From the NCBI GenBank assembly GCA_036378435.1, contig DASUWK010000047.1:1-54872 (forward strand): DNA of 54,872 nt, in the 5' to 3' direction. Source of the stretch: DASUWK01 sp036378435. GTDB taxonomy: Bacteria; Chloroflexota; Dormibacteria; Dormibacterales; Dormibacteraceae. Made by a program: the position numbers and the translations under genes. Numbering within the stretch: position 1 is the first letter of the stretch; every line of letters starts with the position of its first letter. Shown here in pieces: positions 7,781-21,466 of this stretch. The notes beneath the pieces are model-generated. The model did no database searches. It was not told the origin of the DNA and saw only the letters and a list, made by a program, of their open reading frames with translations.

Positions 7781-8293
7781 ATGAAAATTCTGCTGGGTCC
7801 CGGCGCTTCAAAAGGTGCGGAAGGGATGCGGCCCTACGTGGCCGGGCTGCGTGAGCGGGGATTCGACGCCGAGGCGATCGAGCTGCCCCGCGGCGACGCG
7901 CAGCGCGCGGTGCCCGTGTTCCGCCGCGTCGCCGAGGGCCAGCCCACGCTCGCGGCGGGCGGGCACTCGTTCGGCGGCCGCGTGGCGAGCCTGGTCGCGG
8001 CCGAGGGCTTCGAATTCGCCGGCCTGCTGCTGTTCAGCTACCCGCTGCACCCGCCCGGCAAGCCCGACGCGTGGGATGCGCGTACGGAGCACTGGCCGCG
8101 CATCACCTGCCCGGTACTGCTCCTTTCGGGCGACCGGGACCAGTTCGCGCGGCTCGATCTCCTGCGTCAGGCGGCCCTACGCTTGCCGCGTCACGAGCTG
8201 CACGTGATCGCCGGCGCCGGACATGGATTCCGCGGTGAGCTGAACGCGGCGCTGGACATCGCTTCCGGCTGGCTGGGTAGGCTGACAACGTGA
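7781..8293 (+). CDS. Small alpha/beta hydrolase (KANL3/Tex30-like)
   Basis: 170 aa, the short form of the fold. The nucleophile elbow is GHSFGGR with Ser63. A conserved strand gives LLLSGDRDQFA with the acid Asp, and the catalytic His is in GAGHGF. The shortened N-terminus (LGPGASKGAEGMRPY) is typical of the KANL3/Tex30-type hydrolases related to dienelactone hydrolase. The substrate is unknown. It begins 4 bases after the flippase gene and overlaps the next hydrolase by 4 bases (GTGA), so all three are likely co-transcribed. Confidence 0.75.
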   Translation: MKILLGPGASKGAEGMRPYVAGLRERGFDAEAIELPRGDAQRAVPVFRRVAEGQPTLAAGGHSFGGRVASLVAAEGFEFAGLLLFSYPLHPPGKPDAWDARTEHWPRITCPVLLLSGDRDQFARLDLLRQAALRLPRHELHVIAGAGHGFRGELNAALDIASGWLGRLTT

Positions 8294-9174
8294 TCGAGGA
8301 ACTCGAGCTCGAAGCGAATGGTCTGACGTTCCGCGCGCTGGCCGACGGCCCGGCCGACGGTCCTGTCGCGCTGCTGCTGCACGGCTTCCCCGAGGGGGCG
8401 GAGTCCTGGCTGCCGCAGCTCGAGATACTCGGTGCGGCCGGCGTGCGCGCGGTCGCGCCCGACCAGCGCGGCTATGGCGGGACTGATGTTCCGGAAGGCA
8501 TCGAGTCGTATCTCATGCCCAACTTCTTCGCCGACATCGACGGGCTGATCGCGGCCCTCGGCGTGGAGCAGGTCGACCTGGCCGGCCACGACTGGGGGGC
8601 CATCATCGGCTGGCAGTACACCAGCCGGCGGCAGGAGAAGCTGCGGTCCTGGGCGGCACTGTCTGTTGGTCATCCACACGCGCTCAGAAAGCTGGTGGTC
8701 GAGGAGCAAGACGCCGACCAGCTGCAGCGCTCTTCTTACATCCAGCTCTTCAATCAGCAGGAGGTCGCGGAGCGCGTGCTCCTCGAGGACGACGCGCAGC
8801 GACTGCGGGCGTTCTATCAGGGCATCTTCCCGCGCGACATCGAGGATCACTTCATCAGCGACATGCAGAGACCGGGGCGTCTCACCGCCGCCCTCAACTA
8901 CTACCGCGCCAACCTCAACGCGAAGCAGTTCGCGACCTGGGAGCCCGCTCCCAATCCGATCACAGTGCCGACGCTGCTGATCTGGGGCACCGACGACATC
9001 GCGCTCGGGCAACGGCAAGCAGAGCTGACAGGCGAGTATCTGCAGGGGCCTTATCACTTCGCACCTTTGACGGGAGCGAGTCACTGGCTGCAGCACGACC
9101 GGCCGGACGCGGTGTCAAGCCTGCTGCTGGAGCATGTGAAAACCGCTCGCGCGGTCACTCAGGTTCCGGAGTAG
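8290..9174 (+). CDS. Alpha/beta hydrolase, epoxide hydrolase-like
   Basis: 294 aa. It has the oxyanion motif HGFPEG (about residue 35), the nucleophile elbow GHDWGA with Asp101, and the catalytic His265 in GASHWLQHD. An Asp nucleophile in GHDWG points to epoxide hydrolase or haloalkane dehalogenase rather than an esterase, and HGFPE favours epoxide hydrolase. A helical cap domain occupies about residues 130-200. The GTG start overlaps the preceding hydrolase stop by 4 bases, implying translational coupling. Confidence 0.82.
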   Translation: MIEELELEANGLTFRALADGPADGPVALLLHGFPEGAESWLPQLEILGAAGVRAVAPDQRGYGGTDVPEGIESYLMPNFFADIDGLIAALGVEQVDLAGHDWGAIIGWQYTSRRQEKLRSWAALSVGHPHALRKLVVEEQDADQLQRSSYIQLFNQQEVAERVLLEDDAQRLRAFYQGIFPRDIEDHFISDMQRPGRLTAALNYYRANLNAKQFATWEPAPNPITVPTLLIWGTDDIALGQRQAELTGEYLQGPYHFAPLTGASHWLQHDRPDAVSSLLLEHVKTARAVTQVPE

Positions 9175-9198
9175 CATTCCGGCGCACGGGACAAGCTG

Positions 9199-9495
9199 AT
9201 GCTGCAAAACCCTGAACGACGTCTGGTCTTGAGGCGCCTCGACGACATTCTCGAGGCTCTCGAGCAGCTGAACCTTCACGACGAGCGGACTGTGCCGCTC
9301 CAGCTTCTGGAGCGCCTGCACGAGGTCGGGGTGCGCGACCCGGAGACTCTCGCGATACCTCAGCTGATCGAGGCGGTCTGGGCGCTGCAGCAGCCCTACC
9401 TGATCCAGCTGCTTGTCGATCGGCGCCGCCGCCGTAGGCGCAAAGAGATCGAGGCCGCCGCCGGCGGCGAACAAAGCGTTAAACAGGCGGGCTAG
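9199..9495 (+). CDS. Small helical protein of unknown function at the head of the glucan cluster
   Basis: 98 aa, not recognised. It is rich in Leu, Glu and Arg and should be mostly helical. The middle carries repeated Leu heptads (LDDILEALEQLNL, LLERLHEVGV), and the C-terminal part has a cluster of eight Arg/Lys residues. It starts with ATG 24 bases after the hydrolase stop and ends 23 bases before the IMPase-like gene in the same direction. It may be a small partner protein of the glucan enzymes, but nothing in the sequence shows that. Confidence 0.55.
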   Translation: MLQNPERRLVLRRLDDILEALEQLNLHDERTVPLQLLERLHEVGVRDPETLAIPQLIEAVWALQQPYLIQLLVDRRRRRRRKEIEAAAGGEQSVKQAG

Positions 9496-9518
9496 GCAAA
9501 AACCGGAAACTTAGCTCG

Positions 9519-10355
9519 GTGACGCAACCGAGTGCGGAGCAGTGGCTGGAAGCCTTTCGCGAAGCCGGCGACGCCGTGCGCTTCGCCACCGCGGGCCTCT
9601 CGGGCACCGAGTCGGGCCGGCGCGAGCTGAGCCGCGGCGCGGGCGGCGACCTCACTGTCGAGATCGACCGGGTGGCGGAGGAAGCCGCCATCGGCGTGCT
9701 CGAGCGGCTGGCGGAGGCGGGCGCCGCGTTCACGCTGGTATCGGAGGAGATCGGGCGGCGGCGGTACGGCGCCGATTTCCCGGTCGTCTTCCTCGATCCG
9801 ATCGACGGCAGCCTCAACGCCAAGCAGGGCATCCCGGTCTTCTCGACGATGCTCTCGGTGCTCGACGGGCCGCACGTTCGAGACGTGCTGGCCGGCTACG
9901 TCCTCAACCTCGTGAGTGGGGAGGAGTGGACCGCGACCCGTGGCGGTGGCGCCCACCGTGACGGGAAGCCGCTGGCACCGCTTGCTCCGCGGCGGGAAGA
10001 CACGATCGAGCTGCTGGGCGTGGAGAGCTCGCCCGAGTCTTTGTTCGCGGCGCGGCCGCTGATCGAACGCGCCGAGAAGGTGCGGGTGATCGGCTCGATG
10101 GCGCTTTCGATCGCCCACACCGCCGCCGGTTCCTTTGACGCCTTCTGCAGCCCCATCGAGGCGCGCCTTTTCGACATGACCGCCAGCTGCCTGGTCGCGG
10201 CGGAAGCCGGCGCGAAGTTCACGAACCTGGCCGGGGCGGACATCGGCGACCTCGAGGTCGGGCTGGAGAGGCGGAGCTCGCTGCTCGTCGGCGCGACACC
10301 GGAGATGCACGCCCTCGCGCTGCGTCTGCAGCGTGAGGCTGCTAGGTTGGGTTAG
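9519..10355 (+). CDS. Inositol monophosphatase-family phosphatase
   Basis: 278 aa, normal for the family. Metal-binding motif 1 is seen as SEEIG (about residue 72), motif 2 as DPIDGS (Asp93-Ser98), and motif 3 as ARLFDMTASCLVAAEAGA, where the usual Trp-Asp is Phe-Asp. These Mg2+-dependent enzymes cleave inositol-1-phosphate, sugar bisphosphates or PAP. The gene ends exactly where glgE starts (GTG follows TAG with no gap), so it is tied to the maltose-1-phosphate pathway in expression. A sugar phosphate made by that pathway is therefore a possible substrate, but this is inference. Start is GTG at 9519. Confidence 0.85.
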   Translation: MTQPSAEQWLEAFREAGDAVRFATAGLSGTESGRRELSRGAGGDLTVEIDRVAEEAAIGVLERLAEAGAAFTLVSEEIGRRRYGADFPVVFLDPIDGSLNAKQGIPVFSTMLSVLDGPHVRDVLAGYVLNLVSGEEWTATRGGGAHRDGKPLAPLAPRREDTIELLGVESSPESLFAARPLIERAEKVRVIGSMALSIAHTAAGSFDAFCSPIEARLFDMTASCLVAAEAGAKFTNLAGADIGDLEVGLERRSSLLVGATPEMHALALRLQREAARLG

Positions 10356-12395
<2,040 letters not shown>

Positions 12396-12409
12396 GCAGC
12401 GAGACAGCC

Positions 12410-15675
<3,266 letters not shown>

Positions 15676-15679
<4 letters not shown>

Positions 15680-17607
15680 GCCTCTCGCGTAAACAAGACG
15701 GGGTGGCGGTCACCGCACTGCACAGCCGCTTGACCGACGAGGACGTCTACCTCTTCAACGAGGGCACGCACTACGCGCTGCACGACAAGCTCGGCGCGCA
15801 TCTCACCGAGGTGGACGGCAAGGCGGGTACCCACTTTGCCGTCTGGGCGCCCAGCGCCGAGCGCGTCAACGTGTTCGGCGACTTCAACGGCTGGGACGCC
15901 ACGTCACACCCGATGCAGGCGCGCGCCGCGTCCGGCATCTGGGAGACGTTCGTGCCCGGGGTGGGGCAGGGCCAGATCTACAAGTACCGTGTGGTCTCAC
16001 GGCACCGCGGCCACCAGGCCGACAAGGGCGACCCCTTCGCCTTCCACTGCGAGACGCCCCCCAAGACGGGTTCGGTCGTCTGGAACCTCGACTACGAGTG
16101 GACCGACCAGGACTGGATGCGGACCAGGCACGAGCGCCAGCATGGAGCGGCGCCGTTCTCGGTCTACGAGATGCACCTCGGCTCCTGGATGCGGGGCGAG
16201 AACGGCCGCTGGCTGACCTACCGCGAGCTGGCGACCAAGCTGGTCGACCACGTGCGCCGCATGGGCTTCACGCACGTGGAGTTCCTACCGGTGATGGAGC
16301 ACCCCTTCTATGGGTCGTGGGGCTACCAGATCACCGGCTACTTCGCGCCCACCTCGCGGTACGGGACGCCGCAGGACTTCATGCACCTGGTCGACGCTCT
16401 GCACGAGGCAGGCATCGGAGTCATCCTCGACTGGGTGCCGTCGCACTTCCCCAGCGATGAGCACGGGCTGGCGTTCTTCGACGGCACGCACCTGTTCGAG
16501 CACGCCGACCCGCGCCGTGGATTCCACCCCGACTGGAACAGCTACATCTTCAATTACGGGCGGCACGAGGTCCGCTCATTCCTGATCTCGAACGCGCTGT
16601 TCTGGCTCGACCGCTATCACATCGACGGCCTGCGGGTCGACGCGGTGGCGTCGATGCTCTACCTCGATTACTCGCGCAAGCCTGGCGAGTGGATCCCGAA
16701 CCAGTTCGGGGGGCGAGAGAACCTCGAGGCCATCGAGTTCCTGCGCCGGTTCAACACCGAGTCATATGCGCTCCGCGGCGACATCCAGACGATCGCCGAG
16801 GAGTCGACCGCGTGGCCGATGGTCTCGCGCCCGACCTACGTCGGTGGGCTGGGCTTCGGCATGAAGTGGGACATGGGCTGGATGCACGACACGCTCCAGT
16901 ACATGTCGCGTGAGCCGGTGCACCGTTCGTTCCACCACAACAACCTGACCTTCCGCGGCATGTACATGTTCAGCGAGAACTTCATGCTGCCCCTCTCCCA
17001 CGACGAGGTCGTGCACGGCAAGGGCTCGCTGATCGGGAAGATGACCGGCGACGACTGGCAGAGGTTCGCCAACCTGCGCCTGCTGTACGCCCTCATGTAC
17101 GCGCAGCCCGGTAAGAAGCTCCTCTTCATGGGGGCCGAGCTGGCGACGCGGCGGGAATGGGACCACGAGTCACAGCTCGATTGGACGCTGCTCGAGAACG
17201 AGTCGCACGAGGGCATCCGCGTCTGGCTCGAGGACCTGAACCGCGTCTATCGCGGCGAGGCGTCCTTCCACGCGTCCGATTTCGACCCGGACGGCTTCCA
17301 GTGGATCGACGCGAACGACGCCTCGCAGTCGACGCTCTGCTTCCTGCGGCGGGCGGGCGGCCGTCCCGAGCTGATCGTCTGCGCGTTCAACTTCACGCCC
17401 GTGCCGCGGACCAACTACCGGATCGGCGTGCCGCGCGGCGGCTTCTGGCAGGAGATCCTCAACTCCGACGCGACGCGCTACTGGGGGAGCGGGCAGGGCA
17501 ACCTCGGCGGGGTGGAGGCGGCGCCCATCTCGTGGCATGGCCGGCCCTACGCGCTGAACGTGACCTTGCCGCCGCTGGGCGCGGTCTTCTTCAAGTCAGA
17601 GTCTTAA
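15676..17607 (+). CDS. glgB: GlgB: 1,4-alpha-glucan branching enzyme
   Basis: About 643 aa from the TTG at 15676, which overlaps the TreS-Mak stop (TTGA); a GTG at 15703 is the alternative start. A CBM48 domain (AGTHFAVWAPSAERVNVFGDFNGWD) precedes the GH13 barrel. The nucleophile Asp322 is in GLRVDAV, the acid/base Glu in TIAEESTAWP, and the transition-state Asp in LPLSHDEVVHGKGS. It moves alpha-1,4 chains to alpha-1,6 branch points, using the linear glucan from GlgE and GlgA. The same frame stays open far upstream inside TreS-Mak, but that part reads as low-complexity Arg/Ala/Pro and is not coding. The long N1 domain of enteric GlgB is absent. Confidence 0.95.
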
Positions 17608-17653
17608 CAAGCCCTGACGGCGCGCCCCTGACTCCACCCTGAGCAGGGGTCTA

Positions 17654-17659
17654 TAAGAT
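17654..17659 (+). promoter_or_regulatory. -10 element 7 bases before the GH57-GlgA gene
   Basis: TAAGAT is followed by 7 bases and the ATG at 17667, so transcription would start at or next to the start codon. It lies in the 59-base gap after glgB and would allow expression apart from the glgE operon. No clear -35 is seen. Confidence 0.45.
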
Positions 17660-17666
17660 CGGCCCG

Positions 17667-20600
17667 ATGGCCCGGAAGCTCCATCTCGCGCTGGTATGGC
17701 ACATGCACCAGCCCTACTACAAGGACGATCTCACCGGCACCTATCTGCTGCCCTGGGTTCGTCTTCGCAGCGCCAAGGACTACTACAAGATGGCCGCCCT
17801 GCTGGACGGCTATCCGCGCATCCGGCAGACGTTCAACCTGGTGCCGTCGCTGCTGGAGCAGATCGACGACTACTCGGGCGGCAGCTACCAGGACCTCTTC
17901 CTGAACATCTCGAGCCGGCCGGCGGCAGAGCTGTCGGCCGAGGAGCGTCAGTTCCTCCTCACGTGGATGCGTGAGTCGCCGCGGTTCTACCGCGTGCAGG
18001 CTTCGCCGCGCTACCTCGAGCTGGCCGGCCGCGACTCCCACGCCCTGTTCACGGTCGAGGACCTGCGCGACCTCCAGGTCTGGTTCAACCTAGCGTGGTG
18101 CGACCCGGCCTGGGTCGAGTCGGATCCGCGGCTGGCCGCCTTGAAGGTCAAGGACCGCGGCTTCACCGAGCACGACAAGCAGGTGCTCTTCGACGTCCAG
18201 CTGGAGCAGGTGGCCAGGGTCATCCCCAAGTACCGCCAGCTGGCCGAGCGCGGCCAGGTCGAGCTCACCTTCTCGCCGTACTACCACCCGATCCTGCCGC
18301 TGCTGATCGACGCGGCCAGCGCTCGCGAGGCCAGCCCTGGCCTGGCTCTGCCGGCGCGCCCGTTCGCGCACGGCGAGGACGCCGCCACCCAGATCGAGAT
18401 GGGGCTCGAAGCCTTCCAGGACCTGCTTGGTGTACGGCCGGCCGGGATGTGGCCGCCGGAGATGGCGGTTAGCCCGTCGATCGTGCCCCCCGTGGCCGAT
18501 GCCGGCGTGCAGTGGATCATCTCCGACGAGGGCGTCCTGGGACGCTCGCTCGACACGAGCTTCGGCCGCGACGGAGACGGACGCCTGGACCGCCCGGGAC
18601 TGCTCTACCAGCCCTGGTCGGCCGAGGTCGAAGGCCGGCAGGTGGCCGTCATCTTCCGCGACGCGCTGCTGTCGAACCTGATCGGCTTCGACTACCACAA
18701 GCTGCCGCCGCTCGACGCGGCCAAGGACTTCAGCGCGCGCCTGCGCCGCATCCGCGAGCAGCAGGGCGAAGAGGACTTCCTGGTCACGGTCGCCCTCGAC
18801 GGCGAGAACGCCTGGGACTTCTACCTGCGCGACGGCCACGAGTTCCTCAACGCGCTGTACGGCGAGCTCGAGGCGGACGAGGACATCGTCTGCACCACTG
18901 TCTCCGACTTCCTCAGGGAGCACCCGCGCCGCCAGCCGCTCCCCCGGCTGCACACCGGCAGCTGGATCGGCGCCAGCCTCGACACCTGGATCGGCGACCC
19001 GGAGCACACAGTCGCCTGGGAGGAGCTCGCCGAAGCCCGCGATTGGGTGGCCGAGGCGTTCCACGAGATCCCGGATTCGGACGCGGCCACCGCCGCCTGG
19101 CGCGAGATCAGGATCACCGAGGGGAGCGACTGGTACTGGTGGTTCAGCCACCGGCATGACTCGGGCATGGACTCGTTCTGGGATAACGAGTTCCGCCTTC
19201 ACCTGCGGAACGCCTACAAGGTCGGTGGGGTCAAGCCGCCGGCGCGGCTCTTCCAGCCGATCATCGAGCGCACCGGGACCGGCCAGGAGTTCCAGGCCGA
19301 AGCGCCGATCACCCCCGCCGGGCCCCAGGACGCGGCATGGGCGAAGGCGGGGCGGTACGAGGTCGGCAGCGGCTTCGGCGCCCTGCACAAGCCGGTCGGC
19401 GTGGTGGAGAGGGTTCTCTTCGGCGCCGACGCGCGCGCGCTCCACATCCGCGTGGACAGCCCGCTCTCGGCGGAGGAGATGGCGGGCACCGGGACCAACT
19501 TCTGGCTCTACTGCTCCGGGACACCGCTGCCCGCGGCCGGTGGCGACAGCGTCGAGCTGCCGGACAAGCCCGGGGCGCTGGCGGATCTCGGCTTCGACCC
19601 TGGATTCGTGGTCAAGGTATCGGCCGGGCCGGATGTCCCCTCGCTGACGGTGCTGGCCGTGCAGGAGGGCCTGCGGGCCGGGTCACCGCGGCTGCACCAG
19701 GAGCTGGCGAGCCCGTTCTTCTTCAGCGTGCCCCTGGAGGCGATCGAGCGCGGCTCGGGAGAGCCCCTGGAGTTCGCGCTGGTGGTCGAGCGCCACGGCC
19801 GCGAGGTGGAGCAGGTCCCGCCCGTCGGGGCGTTGGGGCTGCGCCTGCCGCTCGATCACAGCCTGGCGGAGGCACAGGGCGGCCCGCCGATCAAGGTCCT
19901 CATGGCCCTCGCCGAGCTCGCGCCGTTCGCTAAAACGGGCGGCCTCGCAGAGGTCGGGGCGGCGCTCGCCAAACAGCTGAAGCTGCAGGGCCACGACGTG
20001 CGCCTCGTGCTGCCCCTCTATCGAGGGGTGCCGCGGGAGGGGCTGACCACGGTCGTCGAGTCGCTGTCGGTCCCGCTGGGCGCGCAGGCTCTGGATTGCT
20101 CGATCCAGAGCGGGAACCTGCCCGGCACCGAGGTGATCGTCTACTTCGTCGACTGCCCGCAGCTCTACAACCGCGACGCGATCTACGGCTTCGGCGACGA
20201 CGATGCACGCTTCGTCTACCTCTGCCGTGCGGTGCTCGAGATGCTGCGGCCGGTGGGTTTCGTCCCCGACGTCATCCACGTGCACGACTGGCACACCGCG
20301 CTCATCCCGAACCTGCTGGACAGGCTCTACGTCGACGACCCCGAGCTCAGCCGGATCGCCACGGTGCTCACGATTCACAACCTCGCGTTCCAGGGCGTCT
20401 TCGGCTCGGGGATGCTCCACCTGGCCCAGCTGGATCGGTGGGGGCTGCTGCGCACCGGCGTGCCGCACCTCGACGACATCGTCAACGTGCTGGGGCGCGG
20501 GCTGCACTACGCCGACGTGGTCAACACGGTCAGCGAGCGCTACGCGGCGGAGATCCAGACGCCGGAGTTCGGCGAGGGCATGGAGGAGCTGATCCACGCC

Positions 20601-21365
20601 TACGGCCACAAGCTCTACGGGATCCTCAACGGGATCGACACCGAGCTGTTCGACCCGGCCTCGGACTCGCTGATCGCCGCCCACTACACGGCCGGCGACC
20701 TGCTCGGGAAGAGGGAGAACCGCGCCCGAGTCCGGGCGGAGCTCGGGCTGCCCGACAGCGACGCGCCCCTGGTCTGCATGGTGAGCCGCCTTTACGACCC
20801 CAAGGGCCTCGACCTGCTCCAGGAGGCGCTGCCCCACCTGCTCGGCCTGGACCTGCAGCTCGCCGTGATGGGAGCCGGCGAGCGCGTCTACGAAGAGATG
20901 CTGCACCGCGCAACGCGGGAACACCCCGAGCGTGTCTCGGTCACGGTGGGGTTCGACAACGGCCTGGCGCACCGGCTCTACGCCGGCTCGGACCTCCTGC
21001 TGATGCCGTCGCGCACGGAGCCCGGCGGCCTCGCGCAGCTCATCGGCCTGCGCTACGGGACCATCCCGGTCGTGCGGGCGATCGGAGGGCTCGCCGACAG
21101 CGTCACCGATTTCGACCCGGCGACCAGCACGGGCACCGGTTTCGCCTTCGGGCCCTATGACGCGTGGAGCTTCTTCTCAGCCGTCGTCAGGGCGGTGGAG
21201 AACCACCGCCACGTCGCCGCCTGGCGAGGCCTGGTGCAGCGGGCGATGGCGCAGGACGTGTCGTGGGAGCGCTCAGCCCGGCGTTATGCGCAGCTCTACC
21301 GCACGGCCGTCGCGCTCCACGGCGAGCGCCACGAGATGGTGCCCCTGGAAGCCGGCGCCCGCTGA
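17667..21365 (+). CDS. GH57 alpha-glucan hydrolase/transferase fused to GT5 glycogen synthase
   Basis: 1232 aa. Residues 1 to about 740 are a GH57 enzyme: motif 1 WHMHQPYY (residues 11-18), probable nucleophile Glu265 in GMWPPEMAVS, ISDEGVLG, and acid Asp378 in LDGENAW, all of the amylase/amylopullulanase-type GH57. From residue 742 a full GT5 synthase begins (IKVLMALAELAPFAKTGGLAEV), with HVHDWHTALIPN, an ILNGIDTELFDP block, SRLYDPKGLDLL and SRTEPGGL. It should elongate alpha-1,4-glucan from ADP- or UDP-glucose, while the N-terminal half trims or rearranges chains. Both halves keep their key residues. It starts 59 bases after glgB on the same strand. No glgC is nearby to make ADP-glucose. 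Confidence 0.9.
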   Translation: MARKLHLALVWHMHQPYYKDDLTGTYLLPWVRLRSAKDYYKMAALLDGYPRIRQTFNLVPSLLEQIDDYSGGSYQDLFLNISSRPAAELSAEERQFLLTWMRESPRFYRVQASPRYLELAGRDSHALFTVEDLRDLQVWFNLAWCDPAWVESDPRLAALKVKDRGFTEHDKQVLFDVQLEQVARVIPKYRQLAERGQVELTFSPYYHPILPLLIDAASAREASPGLALPARPFAHGEDAATQIEMGLEAFQDLLGVRPAGMWPPEMAVSPSIVPPVADAGVQWIISDEGVLGRSLDTSFGRDGDGRLDRPGLLYQPWSAEVEGRQVAVIFRDALLSNLIGFDYHKLPPLDAAKDFSARLRRIREQQGEEDFLVTVALDGENAWDFYLRDGHEFLNALYGELEADEDIVCTTVSDFLREHPRRQPLPRLHTGSWIGASLDTWIGDPEHTVAWEELAEARDWVAEAFHEIPDSDAATAAWREIRITEGSDWYWWFSHRHDSGMDSFWDNEFRLHLRNAYKVGGVKPPARLFQPIIERTGTGQEFQAEAPITPAGPQDAAWAKAGRYEVGSGFGALHKPVGVVERVLFGADARALHIRVDSPLSAEEMAGTGTNFWLYCSGTPLPAAGGDSVELPDKPGALADLGFDPGFVVKVSAGPDVPSLTVLAVQEGLRAGSPRLHQELASPFFFSVPLEAIERGSGEPLEFALVVERHGREVEQVPPVGALGLRLPLDHSLAEAQGGPPIKVLMALAELAPFAKTGGLAEVGAALAKQLKLQGHDVRLVLPLYRGVPREGLTTVVESLSVPLGAQALDCSIQSGNLPGTEVIVYFVDCPQLYNRDAIYGFGDDDARFVYLCRAVLEMLRPVGFVPDVIHVHDWHTALIPNLLDRLYVDDPELSRIATVLTIHNLAFQGVFGSGMLHLAQLDRWGLLRTGVPHLDDIVNVLGRGLHYADVVNTVSERYAAEIQTPEFGEGMEELIHAYGHKLYGILNGIDTELFDPASDSLIAAHYTAGDLLGKRENRARVRAELGLPDSDAPLVCMVSRLYDPKGLDLLQEALPHLLGLDLQLAVMGAGERVYEEMLHRATREHPERVSVTVGFDNGLAHRLYAGSDLLLMPSRTEPGGLAQLIGLRYGTIPVVRAIGGLADSVTDFDPATSTGTGFAFGPYDAWSFFSAVVRAVENHRHVAAWRGLVQRAMAQDVSWERSARRYAQLYRTAVALHGERHEMVPLEAGAR

Positions 21366-21442
21366 CCGAGGGGTGTCCCGCGAACGGGGCCTCAAGAGGT
21401 CCCGCGGCGTGCCCCGGGCCCCTTCGATAGGGCTCGATAGGG

Positions 21443-21460
21443 CCCGCGGCCGGCCGCGGG
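21443..21460. terminator. Perfect 18-base palindrome between convergent genes
   Basis: CCCGCGGCCGGCCGCGGG is a perfect inverted repeat in the 101-base gap between the GH57-GlgA gene and the convergent glgP gene. It could fold on either transcript and act as a bidirectional terminator. No T-run follows. A TCGATAGGG direct repeat lies just before it. Confidence 0.45.
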
Positions 21461-21466
21461 ACTCGT

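Noticed and set aside
9115..9474. 119-residue reverse frame opposite the small helical protein
   Set aside because: It has no upstream signal and crosses the end of the epoxide hydrolase-like gene; the forward 98-residue frame fits the operon spacing better.
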